A stretch of DNA of 64,000 bases from Leeuwenhoekiella parthenopeia (GCF_020782115.1 NZ_JAJGMW010000023.1:1-64000), one strand, 5' to 3'; shown: positions 26,127-35,654, counted from the stretch's first letter. Program-made: numbers and translations. Notes: generated by a model not told the origin, from the sequence alone.

Positions 26127-26792
26127 ATGTCTGCAAATCTGTTTCACCACATCCATCCCTATCCGCCTTTTAACTTACAAGACGCTACAAAACTCATTGT
26201 AGGCACTTTGCCACCGCCCCGTTTTACTACCGGCGAGCTGCTTCCGGAAGATGTTGACTTTTGTTACGGCAGTAAAAACGGCATGCTTTGGCCCATACTC
26301 GACCGTATTTTTGAACTGGGTCTGGTTTATGAAAACACAGCCCGCGCCATTACACAACGCGCTAATTTTTTAATCGAACGGAAAATTGGGGTTTGTGATA
26401 TTGTCGCTTCCGCTTTGCGCGAAAAAATTGACGCTTCAGATTTGGGAATGCAGGATGTAGAGCTTCGGGATTTGACAGGTTACCTCAAAAAGCACCGGCA
26501 AATTGAAACGCTAATTTTCACCGGCGGCAACAGCAAAAACGGACCGGAATATTTCTTTCGCCGCCAGGCAAAAGAAGAACATCTCAAAATTAAAGTTATC
26601 GCTGCCGAAGTACCACGCATCCACGAAATTGAGATCGACAATCTTAAAGTCAGGACGGTTTCGCTTACCGCTCCTTCAGGTGCTGCAAACCGGGCTATAG
26701 GCAGTATGAAAAAGTACAAACAAATGAAAGCTCAAAATCCTGAGCTTAGCACTTTTGACTTTAGGGTAGCGCAATACGCTCCCTTTTTCTAA
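26127..26792 (+). CDS. Uracil-DNA-glycosylase-superfamily protein
   Basis: This 221-residue cytoplasmic protein has the UDG-like fold signature: TKLIVGTLPPPRFTTGE as the first motif, FCYGSKNGMLWPILDRIF with the aromatic/Asn/Trp cluster, RKIGVCDIVASALREKIDAS, and the last motif SLTAPSGAANRAIGSMKKYK, which replaces the usual HPS loop. It may act in base-excision repair, but substrate and activity cannot be assigned since the catalytic loop is not of a canonical class. It starts 9 bp after the T9SS gene and ends just before the peptidase frame. Confidence 0.75.
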   Translation: MSANLFHHIHPYPPFNLQDATKLIVGTLPPPRFTTGELLPEDVDFCYGSKNGMLWPILDRIFELGLVYENTARAITQRANFLIERKIGVCDIVASALREKIDASDLGMQDVELRDLTGYLKKHRQIETLIFTGGNSKNGPEYFFRRQAKEEHLKIKVIAAEVPRIHEIEIDNLKVRTVSLTAPSGAANRAIGSMKKYKQMKAQNPELSTFDFRVAQYAPFF

Positions 26793-26852
26793 GTGCTTAA
26801 AACACGTAATCTTTTTGAGAAAACTGTACTTTTAAAGCCTAAATTCTTCTAT

Positions 26853-28607
26853 ATGCGCCTACTTATTGCCCTTTCTCTCTTAGTTTTTATAAACTGCGCC
26901 GAAAAACCCAAACCGGAAGACTTTGATCTGGAAACCCAATTTGAGAAAAGTGGGGGTACTCAGACGCCTACTTATGAAGACGTTATTGGCTACTATCATA
27001 AATTAGATTCGGCTTACCTTTCTATTAAAACCTATGAAATTGGAAAGACCGATAGCGGTTTACCCCTTACTCTGGTCACTTACAATCCCAATCGCAGTCT
27101 GGAATCTGAGTTTTCAGAAAATTCGGAAGCTGTGCGCATCCTCATCAATAACGGCATTCACCCCGGTGAGCCCGATGGTATTGATGCCACAATGATGCTC
27201 ATGCGGGATCTTGCCAGTGGTAAAATCAAAACCCCCGAAAATATTTGGGTAGGTGCCGTTGCCATTTACAATATAGGCGGCGCGCTCAACCGCAACAGCA
27301 GCAGCCGCACCAATCAAAACGGTCCCGAAGCTTACGGTTTTAGAGGAAACGCGCGCAATTACGACCTCAACCGCGACTTTATAAAGGCAGACACCTACAA
27401 CGCGCGTTCCTTTGCTGAAATCTACCATCTGGTAAAACCTGATGTCTTTATAGACAATCACGTAAGTAACGGTGCAGATTATCAATATGTACTTACGCAT
27501 TTGTTTACGCAACACAACAAACTGGGTGGCGCTGCAGGTACCTATTTAAACGAGCAGCTGCATCCGGCGCTGGTAGATTCTTTAGAGGCACAAGGCTGGC
27601 CCATTACGCCCTATGTAAATGTGTTTAATGAGGTTCCCGAGACCGGTTTTACCCAGTTTATGGACTACCCGCGCTACTCTACCGGCTACACCACCTTGTG
27701 GAATACGCTCGGCATGATGGTAGAAACCCATATGCTAAAACCGTATAAGCCGCGTGTAGAAGGCACCTATGCACTTATGCAGCAAATGCTGAATATCGCT
27801 TCGGCAGATGCCAAAACAATCAAACAAATACGGGCAAAGCAAGACTCGATTTACAGAAGTGGCGCACTTACCGGCACCTTTTACCCCATTCAGTTTAAAA
27901 CCGACAGCTCGCAGGTGACCCAATTTGATTTTAAAGGCTTTGAGGGCGAAAGAATAACCAGCGAAGTTACCGGAATGGAGCGCCTGAGCTATAACCGCGA
28001 GAAGCCGTTTACCAAAACAGTCAATTATTACGATCATTTTAAAGCGACAGACAGCATAACGATTCCTAAAGCCTATGTGATTCCACAGGCGTGGCATACG
28101 GTCATTGAGCGTTTAAAAGAAAACAACATTGAACTCACCCGAATGGATCGGGATACGACCTTAGGTGTAAAAGTATACCATATTGCAGATTACACTACCG
28201 GCAACTCGGCCTACGAAGGGCATTATTTACATCGAAATACCAAAGTCAGTACGACTGAAGAAGAGATTAGCTTACGTAAAGGCGATTATCTGGTTTACAC
28301 AGCCCAGACTGGTCTGCGCTATTTACTCGAAACCCTTGAGCCTTCAGCCGTTGATTCGTTTTTTAACTGGAATTATTTCGACACCATTTTGCAGCAAAAA
28401 GAAGGCTTTTCGCCTTATGTATGGGAAGATAAGGCTTTGGCTTTGCTCGAAAGTAACCCGGCATTAAAACAGGAATTTGAAACCAAAAAACAAACCGAAG
28501 AGGCCTTTCGCAGCAACTGGTATGCGCAGCTTGATTGGTTACATAAAAAATCTGAAAATTACGAAAAGGCCCATTTGCGCTATCCCATCTACCGCATTAC
28601 GCAGTAG
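26853..28607 (+). CDS. M14-family zinc carboxypeptidase, lipoprotein
   Basis: Starting at ATG 26853 the product is a 584-residue lipoprotein: MRLLIALSLLVFINC with lipobox Cys15. A GTG 60 bp upstream would bury the signal. The metal site is visible as NGIHPGEPDGIDAT (H-x-x-E) near residue 102 and FIDNHVSNGADYQY as the second His. MVETHMLKPYKPRV carries the catalytic Glu. It probably cleaves C-terminal residues of peptides in the periplasm or at the outer surface. A beta-rich C-terminal region of about 200 residues follows. It is convergent with the Nudix gene, whose stop follows immediately. Confidence 0.87.
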   Translation: MRLLIALSLLVFINCAEKPKPEDFDLETQFEKSGGTQTPTYEDVIGYYHKLDSAYLSIKTYEIGKTDSGLPLTLVTYNPNRSLESEFSENSEAVRILINNGIHPGEPDGIDATMMLMRDLASGKIKTPENIWVGAVAIYNIGGALNRNSSSRTNQNGPEAYGFRGNARNYDLNRDFIKADTYNARSFAEIYHLVKPDVFIDNHVSNGADYQYVLTHLFTQHNKLGGAAGTYLNEQLHPALVDSLEAQGWPITPYVNVFNEVPETGFTQFMDYPRYSTGYTTLWNTLGMMVETHMLKPYKPRVEGTYALMQQMLNIASADAKTIKQIRAKQDSIYRSGALTGTFYPIQFKTDSSQVTQFDFKGFEGERITSEVTGMERLSYNREKPFTKTVNYYDHFKATDSITIPKAYVIPQAWHTVIERLKENNIELTRMDRDTTLGVKVYHIADYTTGNSAYEGHYLHRNTKVSTTEEEISLRKGDYLVYTAQTGLRYLLETLEPSAVDSFFNWNYFDTILQQKEGFSPYVWEDKALALLESNPALKQEFETKKQTEEAFRSNWYAQLDWLHKKSENYEKAHLRYPIYRITQ

Positions 28608-29231
28608 TTAGGCTACACGGTCTTTGGGATTGGGGATCAAATATTCTTTTGGGAATAGAAGCTTAATATTTTCGTAGGATTTAGTCAGCGCTTTTTGCGT
28701 TTTTTCGAAATTTTTCCAGCGTACTTTTTTGATTCCTTCGGAAGGTTGCGGCTCTAAAATCCCGTCATAGTCTGTAGTCATTCGATACCAGAAGGTTTCT
28801 TTAAGCTTAAATTTTCCGTTTCGCTTAAAGACGTGATAGGTTACCGTGATCAGGTTACCGAGAACCAAATCTTTACAGCCGGTTTCCTCTTCTACTTCGC
28901 GCAGGGCACATTGCTCTATACTTTCTTTTTTCTCAAGCTTCCCCTTCGGAAGATCCCATTTCCCGTTGCGTTTGATAAACAAAATTTCAGAATTCTGATT
29001 AAAAACGAGTCCGCCACCGGCAACCACAAGCGGTAATTTTTTCTTGAGGTGGGTAAGTAATTTCTTGGGATTCTGATGGTATAAATTGATGTGCGTGAGC
29101 TCACCGCGGTTTACCTGCTTGATAATGCGCTTGATTTTTGCGCGCTTAATGGGTATTGATGTATAATTTTCACCAATATACTTTTCGGTTGAAAGTATTA
29201 TGGGCACTTCATTTACAAAAACTTTATACAT
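28608..29231 (-). CDS. Nudix hydrolase with N-terminal extension
   Basis: This 207-residue cytoplasmic protein starts at ATG 29231; the longer frame runs into pyrE. The N-terminal 65 residues (MYKVFVNEVPIILSTEKYIG...) form a small unrecognised domain. The Nudix fold follows, with a perfect box GKLEKKESIEQCALREVEEE plus TGC near residue 105. The substrate, a nucleoside diphosphate linked to X, is unknown. Its start codon lies only 7 bp from that of pyrE on the opposite strand, so the two promoters must lie inside each other's genes or overlap. Confidence 0.88.
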   Translation of the reverse strand: MYKVFVNEVPIILSTEKYIGENYTSIPIKRAKIKRIIKQVNRGELTHINLYHQNPKKLLTHLKKKLPLVVAGGGLVFNQNSEILFIKRNGKWDLPKGKLEKKESIEQCALREVEEETGCKDLVLGNLITVTYHVFKRNGKFKLKETFWYRMTTDYDGILEPQPSEGIKKVRWKNFEKTQKALTKSYENIKLLFPKEYLIPNPKDRVA

Positions 29232-29234
29232 TTG
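29227..29234 (+). promoter_or_regulatory. Candidate -7 element TACATTTG for pyrE
   Basis: It matches TAnnTTTG exactly and ends 4 bp before the pyrE ATG, so a transcript from it would be nearly leaderless. No -33 TTG is seen at the right spacing, so support is weak. Confidence 0.3.
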
Positions 29235-29238
29235 TACC

Positions 29239-29886
29239 ATGATCTTAAAAAAAGAAACAGCTAAAAAAACAGCTGAGTTATTGCTGCAAATTAATGCAAT
29301 AAAATTACAACCACAAAACCCATTCACTTGGGCCAGTGGCTGGAAATCTCCTATTTACTGCGACAACCGCATAACGCTATCCTATCCGCAAATACGCAAT
29401 TACCTGCGGGAGAATATCGCTAACCAGATTGAATTGCTTTACGGCAAGCCCGACGTGATCGCCGGTGTAGCCACAGGAGCGATAGGAATCGGGATGCTGG
29501 TAGCCGATTTTTTAAACCTTCCGTTTGTGTACATCAGACCCGAAGCCAAAAAGCACGGCAGGCAAAATCAGATTGAAGGAAAGTTGGATCCCGTTCAAAG
29601 TGTAGTGGTGGTTGAAGACCTCATCAGCACCGGTAAAAGTTCGCTAATGGCTGTTGAAGCTTTAGAACAGGCCGAAGCCAATGTAAAAGGAATGCTGGCC
29701 ATTTTCACTTACGGTTTTGATATTTCAAAACAAAACTTTGAAAAAAAAGGTATCGATTTACACACCTTGAGTGATTATGATCATTTGCTCGAACAAGCAA
29801 TGGATACCCGCTACATTTCTGAAAAAGAAAAGCTAACCTTGCAAACCTGGCGACTGGATCCTGAAAACTGGAATGCAGCCAACTAA
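29239..29886 (+). CDS. pyrE: Orotate phosphoribosyltransferase
   Basis: PyrE joins orotate to PRPP to make orotidine monophosphate in pyrimidine synthesis. The 215-residue protein starts at ATG 29239; upstream codons to 29200 overlap the Nudix gene. Key blocks are FTWASGWKSPIYCDNRITLS (orotate site), VIAGVATGAIGIGMLVADFL, and the PRPP-binding loop VVVVEDLISTGKSSL. The partner pyrF lies 31 kb away, so pathway genes are scattered. An SRPBCC gene follows after 26 bp and may be co-transcribed. Confidence 0.95.
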   Translation: MILKKETAKKTAELLLQINAIKLQPQNPFTWASGWKSPIYCDNRITLSYPQIRNYLRENIANQIELLYGKPDVIAGVATGAIGIGMLVADFLNLPFVYIRPEAKKHGRQNQIEGKLDPVQSVVVVEDLISTGKSSLMAVEALEQAEANVKGMLAIFTYGFDISKQNFEKKGIDLHTLSDYDHLLEQAMDTRYISEKEKLTLQTWRLDPENWNAAN

Positions 29887-29912
29887 CAAAACACTAAACA
29901 TATACTCCCATT

Positions 29913-30305
29913 ATGCACTTAGAAAGCCCTAAAAAGACGATTTCTAAAAGCCCCGAAGAAGTTTTTAATTTTCTGACAGACGTACAAAATTACCGTAAGC
30001 TGATGCCTGAGAGCATCAGCAAATTTGAAATCTTAAGCGAAAAACGCTTTCTTTTTGCTCTTAAAGGAATGCCGGAAATCGTACTGGAGCTAAAAAACAC
30101 AGTACCTTTTAACAAAGTAGTCCTGGGCGCTGCCAGTGATAAATTACCCTTTACACTTACTGCCAATATCAAAGAACTTCCTGAAAACACCAGCGAAGCT
30201 CAGTTTGAGTTTGAGGGGGAGTTCAATGCGATGATGTCTATGATGATCAAAGGCCCAATTACCAAATTCATACAGACTCTTAGTGAAAACCTGCAAAATA
30301 TTTAA
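29913..30305 (+). CDS. SRPBCC-family protein next to pyrE
   Basis: This 130-residue cytoplasmic protein has the START-like helix-grip arrangement: an N-terminal strand LESPKKTISKSPEEVFNFLT, the helix NYRKLMPESISKFEIL, central strands and a C-terminal helix ITKFIQTLSENLQNI. The ligand is unknown. It is on the same strand as pyrE, 26 bp after it, and its stop is immediately followed by the stop of the convergent birA. A Met-rich patch NAMMSMMIKG precedes the last helix. Confidence 0.7.
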   Translation: MHLESPKKTISKSPEEVFNFLTDVQNYRKLMPESISKFEILSEKRFLFALKGMPEIVLELKNTVPFNKVVLGAASDKLPFTLTANIKELPENTSEAQFEFEGEFNAMMSMMIKGPITKFIQTLSENLQNI

Positions 30306-31034
30306 TTAGTACAGCAGTTTTATTTCCTTTAGGTCAAATTCTCTTGAAAGCTCGTCCTCCAGTTGAAGGATGAGCTTTCCATTTTTAGAAACCCCGCTAA
30401 TAATGCCGGTTAGCAGTTCCCCTTCGGGCAGTTGAAAGGTTGACACTTTATTTCTGCGAAAAAGTCGCTGCTCATAACTCTTATGAAGACCGGTAAAGTC
30501 AAACTCTTCTACCCGTTTGGCATAGGTATAAAAAGCTTCTAAAAACCGGTTTAAAACCTCTTCCAGATCGTGTATTTTGCCGGTTTGATTCACCAGAGAA
30601 GTGGCACGTGGCGCTTCCTGAAATACTTTTTGATTAACATTTAAACCTACCCCGAGAATAACGCCATACAGACCGTCCCGAAGGACAGTTTCAATTAAAA
30701 TGCCGCAGATCTTTTGATTGCCTGCCAATATGTCGTTTGGCCATTTTACAGATAGCTGCCTTACGCCAAAATGCTTTAGCGTGTCAACAACCATTAGGGA
30801 AGCTGCCATGGTCATATAAAAAGTGCGGTCTGCCCTAAAGCCCTCAACCCTTTTAAACACGCTAAAGGTTAGGTTTTTACCGGGCTCAGATTCCCAGCTG
30901 GCACCACGCTGTCCACGACCTTCCAGTTGGGTATGCGTTACTACCAAAATATCCTCTTTAGAGTCAAGCTCCCGCGCGTATTCCTTTAAATAGGTATTGG
31001 TAGAGGTTGTGGCATTAAGTTTGACTATATGCAT
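30306..31034 (-). CDS. birA: Biotin--[acetyl-CoA-carboxylase] ligase
   Basis: BirA activates biotin as biotinyl-AMP and attaches it to the biotin carboxyl carrier protein, in the cytosol. The catalytic domain starts almost at the N-terminus with IVKLNATTSTNTYLKEYA; GRGQRGASWESEPGKNLTFS is the biotin-binding loop, SVKWPNDILAGNQKICGIL carries the catalytic Lys, and GVILGVGLNVNQ is also conserved. It lacks the DNA-binding domain of E. coli BirA, as is usual in Bacteroidota. ATG 31034 is preferred; a frame extension to 31082 adds 16 residues. It is divergent from rsfS. Confidence 0.92.
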   Translation of the reverse strand: MHIVKLNATTSTNTYLKEYARELDSKEDILVVTHTQLEGRGQRGASWESEPGKNLTFSVFKRVEGFRADRTFYMTMAASLMVVDTLKHFGVRQLSVKWPNDILAGNQKICGILIETVLRDGLYGVILGVGLNVNQKVFQEAPRATSLVNQTGKIHDLEEVLNRFLEAFYTYAKRVEEFDFTGLHKSYEQRLFRRNKVSTFQLPEGELLTGIISGVSKNGKLILQLEDELSREFDLKEIKLLY

Positions 31035-31090
31035 AGCATAGCTTACGGCTGAAATGTTAGTACAATAAGGGGTATCAAACAAAATTGTAA

Positions 31091-31098
31091 TAACTTTG
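31091..31098 (+). promoter_or_regulatory. Candidate -7 element TAACTTTG for the rsfS-ftsH operon
   Basis: An exact TAnnTTTG match 19 bp before the rsfS start. A convincing -33 TTG at 17-23 bp spacing was not found. Confidence 0.4.
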
Positions 31099-31117
31099 CC
31101 AGACTAAAAAAGATTTA

Positions 31118-31489
31118 ATGACAAAAAAAGAAGTAAGTACAGATCTACTGATAACGACTATTCTGGAAGGGATTGAAGAAGTAAAAGGTCAACATATTGA
31201 TTTATTGGACCTACGGGAAATAGAGAATATGGTTTGTGATTACTTTATTATCTGTGATGGTACTTCTAATACTCAGGTTACAGCTATCGCTAATTCCATT
31301 CAAAAAACTGTAAGCAAGAAACTCAAAGATAAACCCTGGCATGTGGAAGGATTGCAGAATGCAGAATGGGTCCTAATGGATTATGTAAATGTTGTGGTAC
31401 ACGTGTTTCAAAAGCATACCCGTGAATACTATGATATTGAAAGTCTTTGGGGTGATGCTAAAGTAACATCAATCGAATCAAATTATTAA
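31118..31489 (+). CDS. rsfS: Ribosomal silencing factor RsfS
   Basis: RsfS binds ribosomal protein uL14 and prevents joining of the ribosomal subunits under poor growth. The 123-residue length is typical. Conserved blocks are DLLDLREIENMVCDYFIICDG, SNTQVTAIANSIQK, WHVEGLQNAEWVLMDYVNVV and HVFQKHTREYYDIESLWGDA. It is the first gene of a same-strand cluster: ftsH begins 8 bp after its stop. Confidence 0.95.
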   Translation: MTKKEVSTDLLITTILEGIEEVKGQHIDLLDLREIENMVCDYFIICDGTSNTQVTAIANSIQKTVSKKLKDKPWHVEGLQNAEWVLMDYVNVVVHVFQKHTREYYDIESLWGDAKVTSIESNY

Positions 31490-31497
31490 TAACTATA

Positions 31498-33477
31498 ATG
31501 GCAGAAAAATCAAAAAAGCCCGTCCCAAATAAACCCAAATTTAGCGCCTGGTGGATTTACACCGCTATCATACTTGTTTTTCTCGGCCTCAATTTCTTCA
31601 GCAGTGGTTCTGATTACGGAAACCCAAAAGAAATCCTTGAAAATCAATTACTCACATACGCTGAAAGTGGTGACATTAAGCAAATAGATATCAGCAAATC
31701 AAAAGGTGTTGCCTACATCTACCTTACCGATGAAGCTAAGGGTAAGGAAGTACATTCAAGACCTAGTGATTCCGGTTTATCGCTACTAAACTCCGAAGGA
31801 GGTGCCAGCTATATTTTTCGCTACGGAACTCTGGAGAATTTTGAGAATGAATTGAAAGAGATAAAGTCTACTCAGGACTTTAATGTCAAATATCTGGAAG
31901 CAGATAACACGATGTTTAGCGATATCCTGATCACCTTGTTACCCATTGCTATAATTATAGGCATCTGGATTTTTATCATGCGCCGTATGTCTTCGGGAGG
32001 AGCAGGTGGTGCAGGCGGACAGATTTTCAATATTGGAAAATCTAAAGCCAAGCTCTTTGATGAAAAGACCGATGTAAAAACTTCTTTTAAAGATGTTGCC
32101 GGTTTAGAAGGTGCTAAAGAAGAAGTTCAGGAGATCGTAGACTTCCTTAAAAACCCGGAAAAATACACCAATCTTGGAGGTAAAATTCCCAAAGGAGCCC
32201 TGCTTGTAGGCCCTCCCGGAACCGGTAAAACCTTATTGGCCAAAGCTGTGGCCGGCGAAGCAAAAGTGCCTTTCTTCTCGTTGTCAGGTTCTGACTTTGT
32301 GGAAATGTTTGTAGGTGTGGGGGCTTCACGAGTCCGTGATTTATTTAAACAGGCCAAAGAAAAATCTCCGGCAATTATTTTTATTGACGAGATAGATGCG
32401 ATAGGTCGTGCCCGCGGTAAAGCTAATTTTAGTGGTTCTAACGACGAGCGTGAGAATACCTTAAACCAACTTCTTACCGAGATGGATGGTTTTGGAACTA
32501 ACACAAATGTTATTGTTCTTGCGGCCACAAACCGGGCTGACGTACTGGATACCGCGCTTATGCGTGCAGGTCGTTTTGACCGCCAGATTTACGTAGATCT
32601 ACCGGATGTTAGAGAACGTAGGGAAATATTTGAAGTGCATCTACGCCCGCTTAAAAAAGTTGCAGATGAACTCGACACCGAGTTTATGGCCAAGCAAACC
32701 CCGGGCTTCTCTGGTGCTGATATTGCTAACGTATGTAATGAAGCTGCTCTTATTGCTGCAAGACAGGGTAAAAGTGCAGTAGGAAGACAGGACTTTCTGG
32801 ATGCAGTAGACCGCATCGTGGGTGGTCTTGAGAAGAAAAATAAAATCATCACTCCAGACGAGAAAAGAGCAATTGCCTATCACGAAGCCGGTCACGCAAC
32901 TGTTTCCTGGATGTTAGAGCACGCAGCTCCGCTTGTAAAAGTAACTATCGTTCCGCGTGGCAGATCTCTGGGTGCTGCCTGGTATTTACCGGAAGAGCGA
33001 CTTATCGTACGACCAGAGCAGATGCTTGATGAAATGTGCGCCGCGATGGGTGGTAGAGCTGCAGAGAAAGTGACCTTCGACAAGATTTCTACAGGTGCTC
33101 TCAGCGATTTGGAGAAAGTAACCAAACAAGCCCGTATGATGGTAACCATTTACGGTCTTAATGACAAAATAGGTAACCTTACCTATTACGATTCTTCAGG
33201 TCAAAGTGAGTACAATTTCAGTAAACCGTATAGTGAGAAAACAGCTGAATTGATCGATAAAGAAATTTCTTCTATAATTGAAGAGCAATATCAGCGAGCT
33301 ATAAAAATACTTGAGGATAATAAAGATAAGCTCAACGAACTCGCAGAAGTACTGCTTGATAAAGAGGTGATTTTCAAAGATAACCTTGAAAAGATATTCG
33401 GAAAGCGACCTTTTGACAAGCCGGAAATCGGAAAAGAGACCGAAGAGTCTGAAAATACGATTGTTGAGGAAAATTAA
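31498..33477 (+). CDS. ftsH: ATP-dependent zinc metalloprotease FtsH
   Basis: FtsH is the membrane-anchored AAA+ protease that degrades misfolded membrane proteins and regulatory targets. The 659-residue protein has two N-terminal transmembrane helices (about 17-35 and 138-160) around a periplasmic domain. Walker A is [16 protein letters not shown] near 238, Walker B is [16 protein letters not shown], and the second region of homology contains [19 protein letters not shown]. The zinc site HEAGH is near 462. A C-terminal coiled stretch precedes an acidic tail. A terminator hairpin follows at 33502-33540. Confidence 0.97.
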   Translation: MAEKSKKPVPNKPKFSAWWIYTAIILVFLGLNFFSSGSDYGNPKEILENQLLTYAESGDIKQIDISKSKGVAYIYLTDEAKGKEVHSRPSDSGLSLLNSEGGASYIFRYGTLENFENELKEIKSTQDFNVKYLEADNTMFSDILITLLPIAIIIGIWIFIMRRMSSGGAGGAGGQIFNIGKSKAKLFDEKTDVKTSFKDVAGLEGAKEEVQEIVDFLKNPEKYTNLGGKIPKGALLVGPPGTGKTLLAKAVAGEAKVPFFSLSGSDFVEMFVGVGASRVRDLFKQAKEKSPAIIFIDEIDAIGRARGKANFSGSNDERENTLNQLLTEMDGFGTNTNVIVLAATNRADVLDTALMRAGRFDRQIYVDLPDVRERREIFEVHLRPLKKVADELDTEFMAKQTPGFSGADIANVCNEAALIAARQGKSAVGRQDFLDAVDRIVGGLEKKNKIITPDEKRAIAYHEAGHATVSWMLEHAAPLVKVTIVPRGRSLGAAWYLPEERLIVRPEQMLDEMCAAMGGRAAEKVTFDKISTGALSDLEKVTKQARMMVTIYGLNDKIGNLTYYDSSGQSEYNFSKPYSEKTAELIDKEISSIIEEQYQRAIKILEDNKDKLNELAEVLLDKEVIFKDNLEKIFGKRPFDKPEIGKETEESENTIVEEN

Positions 33478-33501
33478 TTTTCCTTGAGGTCATCAAGATA
33501 T

Positions 33502-33540
33502 AAATCTTAACTTAACGCTATGTTGAGTTAAGATTTTTTA
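33502..33540 (+). terminator. Terminator-like hairpin after ftsH
   Basis: AAATCTTAACTTA and TGAGTTAAGATTT pair with one mismatch and are followed by TTTTATA. The downstream LUD gene then has its own -7-like element. Confidence 0.65.
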
Positions 33541-33555
33541 TATTTGATTAAATCC

Positions 33556-33563
33556 TAAATTTG
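33556..33563 (+). promoter_or_regulatory. Candidate -7 element TAAATTTG upstream of the LUD gene
   Basis: An exact TAnnTTTG match 18 bp before the start codon, directly after the ftsH hairpin. The -33 region lacks a clear TTG. Confidence 0.4.
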
Positions 33564-33581
33564 TAGCACAGCCACTCATTT

Positions 33582-34196
33582 ATGAGTATTCTTAAAAAGC
33601 TTTTTCAGCCCAAAAAACCAACTGGCACTGATACCCCTAAACTAACGGGGACAGAGCGCGGTAAATATATGCCAGATATTACCGCACCGGCAGATGAGCG
33701 CTTCACCAAGCATTTTATCTTAAACGGAGGAAAATTTTTGTATTGCACAGATATGGATGAAGTGCACGAAAGTTTTGACAATATTTTGCTCGAAAATGAC
33801 TGGTATGAGCAGGAAGTTTATTGCCTGGATCCCAAACTGGAAAAACTGTTTGACGGGTACAACCTCAAATTTACAACGGATAAAGAATCTAGTTTTTTGC
33901 TTTCGGTTTGTGAAAATCTTATAGCCGATGATGGAAGTCTACTTATTTCTTCCAATCAGATTAAAGAGAAAAAGCTAAAAGAGCTCCCTCAAAATTTTGT
34001 GATTTTTGCCACCACAAGCCAAATCGTAAACAGTATCGGCGAGGGCTTGCGCGGTATTAAAAAGAAAAACACCGGTCAAATTCCTACAAATATTACTACG
34101 ATCAAGAATTTTGAACCTAAAGAAGGGGCTAAAGATTTTATGTCCTATGGAAGTAGCGCAAAAAATCTCTATCTGCTGCTTTTAGAAGATTTGTAG
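33582..34196 (+). CDS. LUD-domain protein
   Basis: This 204-residue cytoplasmic protein matches the LUD (lactate utilisation LutB/LutC-like) fold. It has strands around FLYCTDMDEVHESFDNIL, a central VCENLIADDGSLLISSNQ and the end VIFATTSQIVNSIGEGL. It lacks the ferredoxin-type Cys motifs of LutB and has no lut neighbours, so lactate oxidation is not indicated. It sits between ftsH and cdsA; the cdsA start is one base after its stop, suggesting a membrane-biogenesis or stress context. Function is unproven. Confidence 0.75.
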   Translation: MSILKKLFQPKKPTGTDTPKLTGTERGKYMPDITAPADERFTKHFILNGGKFLYCTDMDEVHESFDNILLENDWYEQEVYCLDPKLEKLFDGYNLKFTTDKESSFLLSVCENLIADDGSLLISSNQIKEKKLKELPQNFVIFATTSQIVNSIGEGLRGIKKKNTGQIPTNITTIKNFEPKEGAKDFMSYGSSAKNLYLLLLEDL

Positions 34197-34197
34197 T

Positions 34198-35001
34198 ATG
34201 CGTGAACTTTCGATACGTGCACTTTCAGGCTTACTATATGTGGTAATCCTTCTGTTTTCCATTTTCTATTCTGAAAAATGGTACATTCTTATGTTCCTGC
34301 TTTTTGGAATCATCACCTTAAGGGAGTTTTTAAGACTTATAGGCTTTCAGTTTTGGTACACCTATCTCATACTTATAGGCTTTATACTATTTTTCAGTTA
34401 TTACAAGGTCTCTTATCTCGCAACACTTCTGCTTCTGGGAATTACTGTGGTTACAGGCCTTTACCTTATGAAAAACCTCTTCAGTGAAAAAATAAGAAGG
34501 TATGGGAAGCTTCAAAAATTACACATTACCGTGTTTTACATCATTGCCAGTTTTGTGTTTTTAACCCTGCTTCCTTCTCACGGCAAGACCTTTTCACCTT
34601 ACACGGTGGCAGGATTATTTATCCTGATCTGGACCAACGACACCTTTGCGTATATTGTAGGCAAAAGCTTTGGCAGACACAAACTCTTCCCAAGTATTTC
34701 TCCTAAAAAAACTATTGAAGGCTTTTTTGGCGGACTCGTTTTTGCCTGTCTTGCCAGTTATTTTATTCATAAGTTCACAGGAAAACTTAACTTTAACATC
34801 TGGTTGTCGCTTGCAATTGTAATGAGCACATTAGGCACATTTGGCGACCTGATCGAGTCAAAACTAAAGCGGGAAGCCGGAGTAAAGGACAGCGGGACGC
34901 TGATGCCCGGCCACGGCGGCCTCTATGACCGGCTAGACAGTATTCTGTTTGCCAGCCCTTTTATTTATTTGGTTTTAATAGTATTTGAATATGTTTCATA
35001 A
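34198..35001 (+). CDS. cdsA: Phosphatidate cytidylyltransferase
   Basis: CdsA makes CDP-diacylglycerol from phosphatidic acid and CTP at the inner membrane, the branch point of phospholipid synthesis. The 267-residue protein has about seven hydrophobic helices. The family signature is complete at the C-terminus: SKLKREAGVKDSGTLMPGHG followed by GLYDRLDS. KSFGRHKLFPSISPKKTIEG is also conserved. Its 3' end overlaps psd by 17 bp, so the two phospholipid genes are probably translated together. Confidence 0.95.
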   Translation: MRELSIRALSGLLYVVILLFSIFYSEKWYILMFLLFGIITLREFLRLIGFQFWYTYLILIGFILFFSYYKVSYLATLLLLGITVVTGLYLMKNLFSEKIRRYGKLQKLHITVFYIIASFVFLTLLPSHGKTFSPYTVAGLFILIWTNDTFAYIVGKSFGRHKLFPSISPKKTIEGFFGGLVFACLASYFIHKFTGKLNFNIWLSLAIVMSTLGTFGDLIESKLKREAGVKDSGTLMPGHGGLYDRLDSILFASPFIYLVLIVFEYVS

Positions 35002-35647
35002 AGAAGGTTATACCATTATCACGATTACACTGCTTATTGTTATTGCAGGTGTTTTGGCTACGCATACCTGGGTTTCACCGGAATGGCTGCAGTATTTGTG
35101 TTATGCCGCACTTTTGATTTTATTGGTTTTAATCCTTCAGTTTTTTAGAAACCCCGGTCGAAAATCAAGCGGAAACCTCAATGAGATTGTTTCACCCGTA
35201 GACGGAAAGGTTGTGGTGATCGAAGAGGTTTTTGAAAAAGAATACTTTAAAGAAAAACGCCTGCAGGTGTCTATCTTTATGTCGCCTATAAACGTGCATG
35301 TAACCCGATATCCGGTAAGCGGAGCTGTTGTTTTTAGCAAATACCATCCCGGAAAATACCTTGTTGCCTGGCATCCGAAAGCCTCTGAAGAGAATGAGCG
35401 CACCACAGTAGTGGTTCGCAGTACTTCGTTTGGAGATATTCTATATCGTCAGATCGCAGGTGCTTTGGCCAAACGTATCGTAAATTATGCCAAGGAAGGT
35501 GATAGCGCCGAACAAGGCGCAGATAGCGGTTTTATTAAGTTCGGGTCCAGAGTAGATCTTTTTTTACCTGTTGGAACTCCTCTTGCGGTTAAACTCAACC
35601 AAAAAGTAAAAGGAGCTGAAAGCATCATTGCAACCCGTGAAAACTAA
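34985..35647 (+). CDS. psd: Phosphatidylserine decarboxylase, short proenzyme type
   Basis: Psd converts phosphatidylserine to phosphatidylethanolamine at the inner membrane. The 220-residue protein has two N-terminal membrane helices. The decarboxylase domain has PVDGKVVVIEEVFEKEYF, MSPINVHVTRYPVSGAVVF and YHPGKYLVAWHPKASEENER. SGFIKFGSRVDLFLP contains the Gly-Ser at which the chain self-cleaves to form the pyruvoyl group. The length fits the archaeal/short type. It overlaps cdsA by 17 bp. Confidence 0.93.
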   Translation: MNMFHKEGYTIITITLLIVIAGVLATHTWVSPEWLQYLCYAALLILLVLILQFFRNPGRKSSGNLNEIVSPVDGKVVVIEEVFEKEYFKEKRLQVSIFMSPINVHVTRYPVSGAVVFSKYHPGKYLVAWHPKASEENERTTVVVRSTSFGDILYRQIAGALAKRIVNYAKEGDSAEQGADSGFIKFGSRVDLFLPVGTPLAVKLNQKVKGAESIIATREN

Positions 35648-35654
35648 TTGTGTT

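Noticed and set aside
33582-34196. LutB/LutC lactate oxidation component
   Set aside because: Only the LUD domain is present, without ferredoxin Cys motifs or other lut genes; context is membrane biogenesis.
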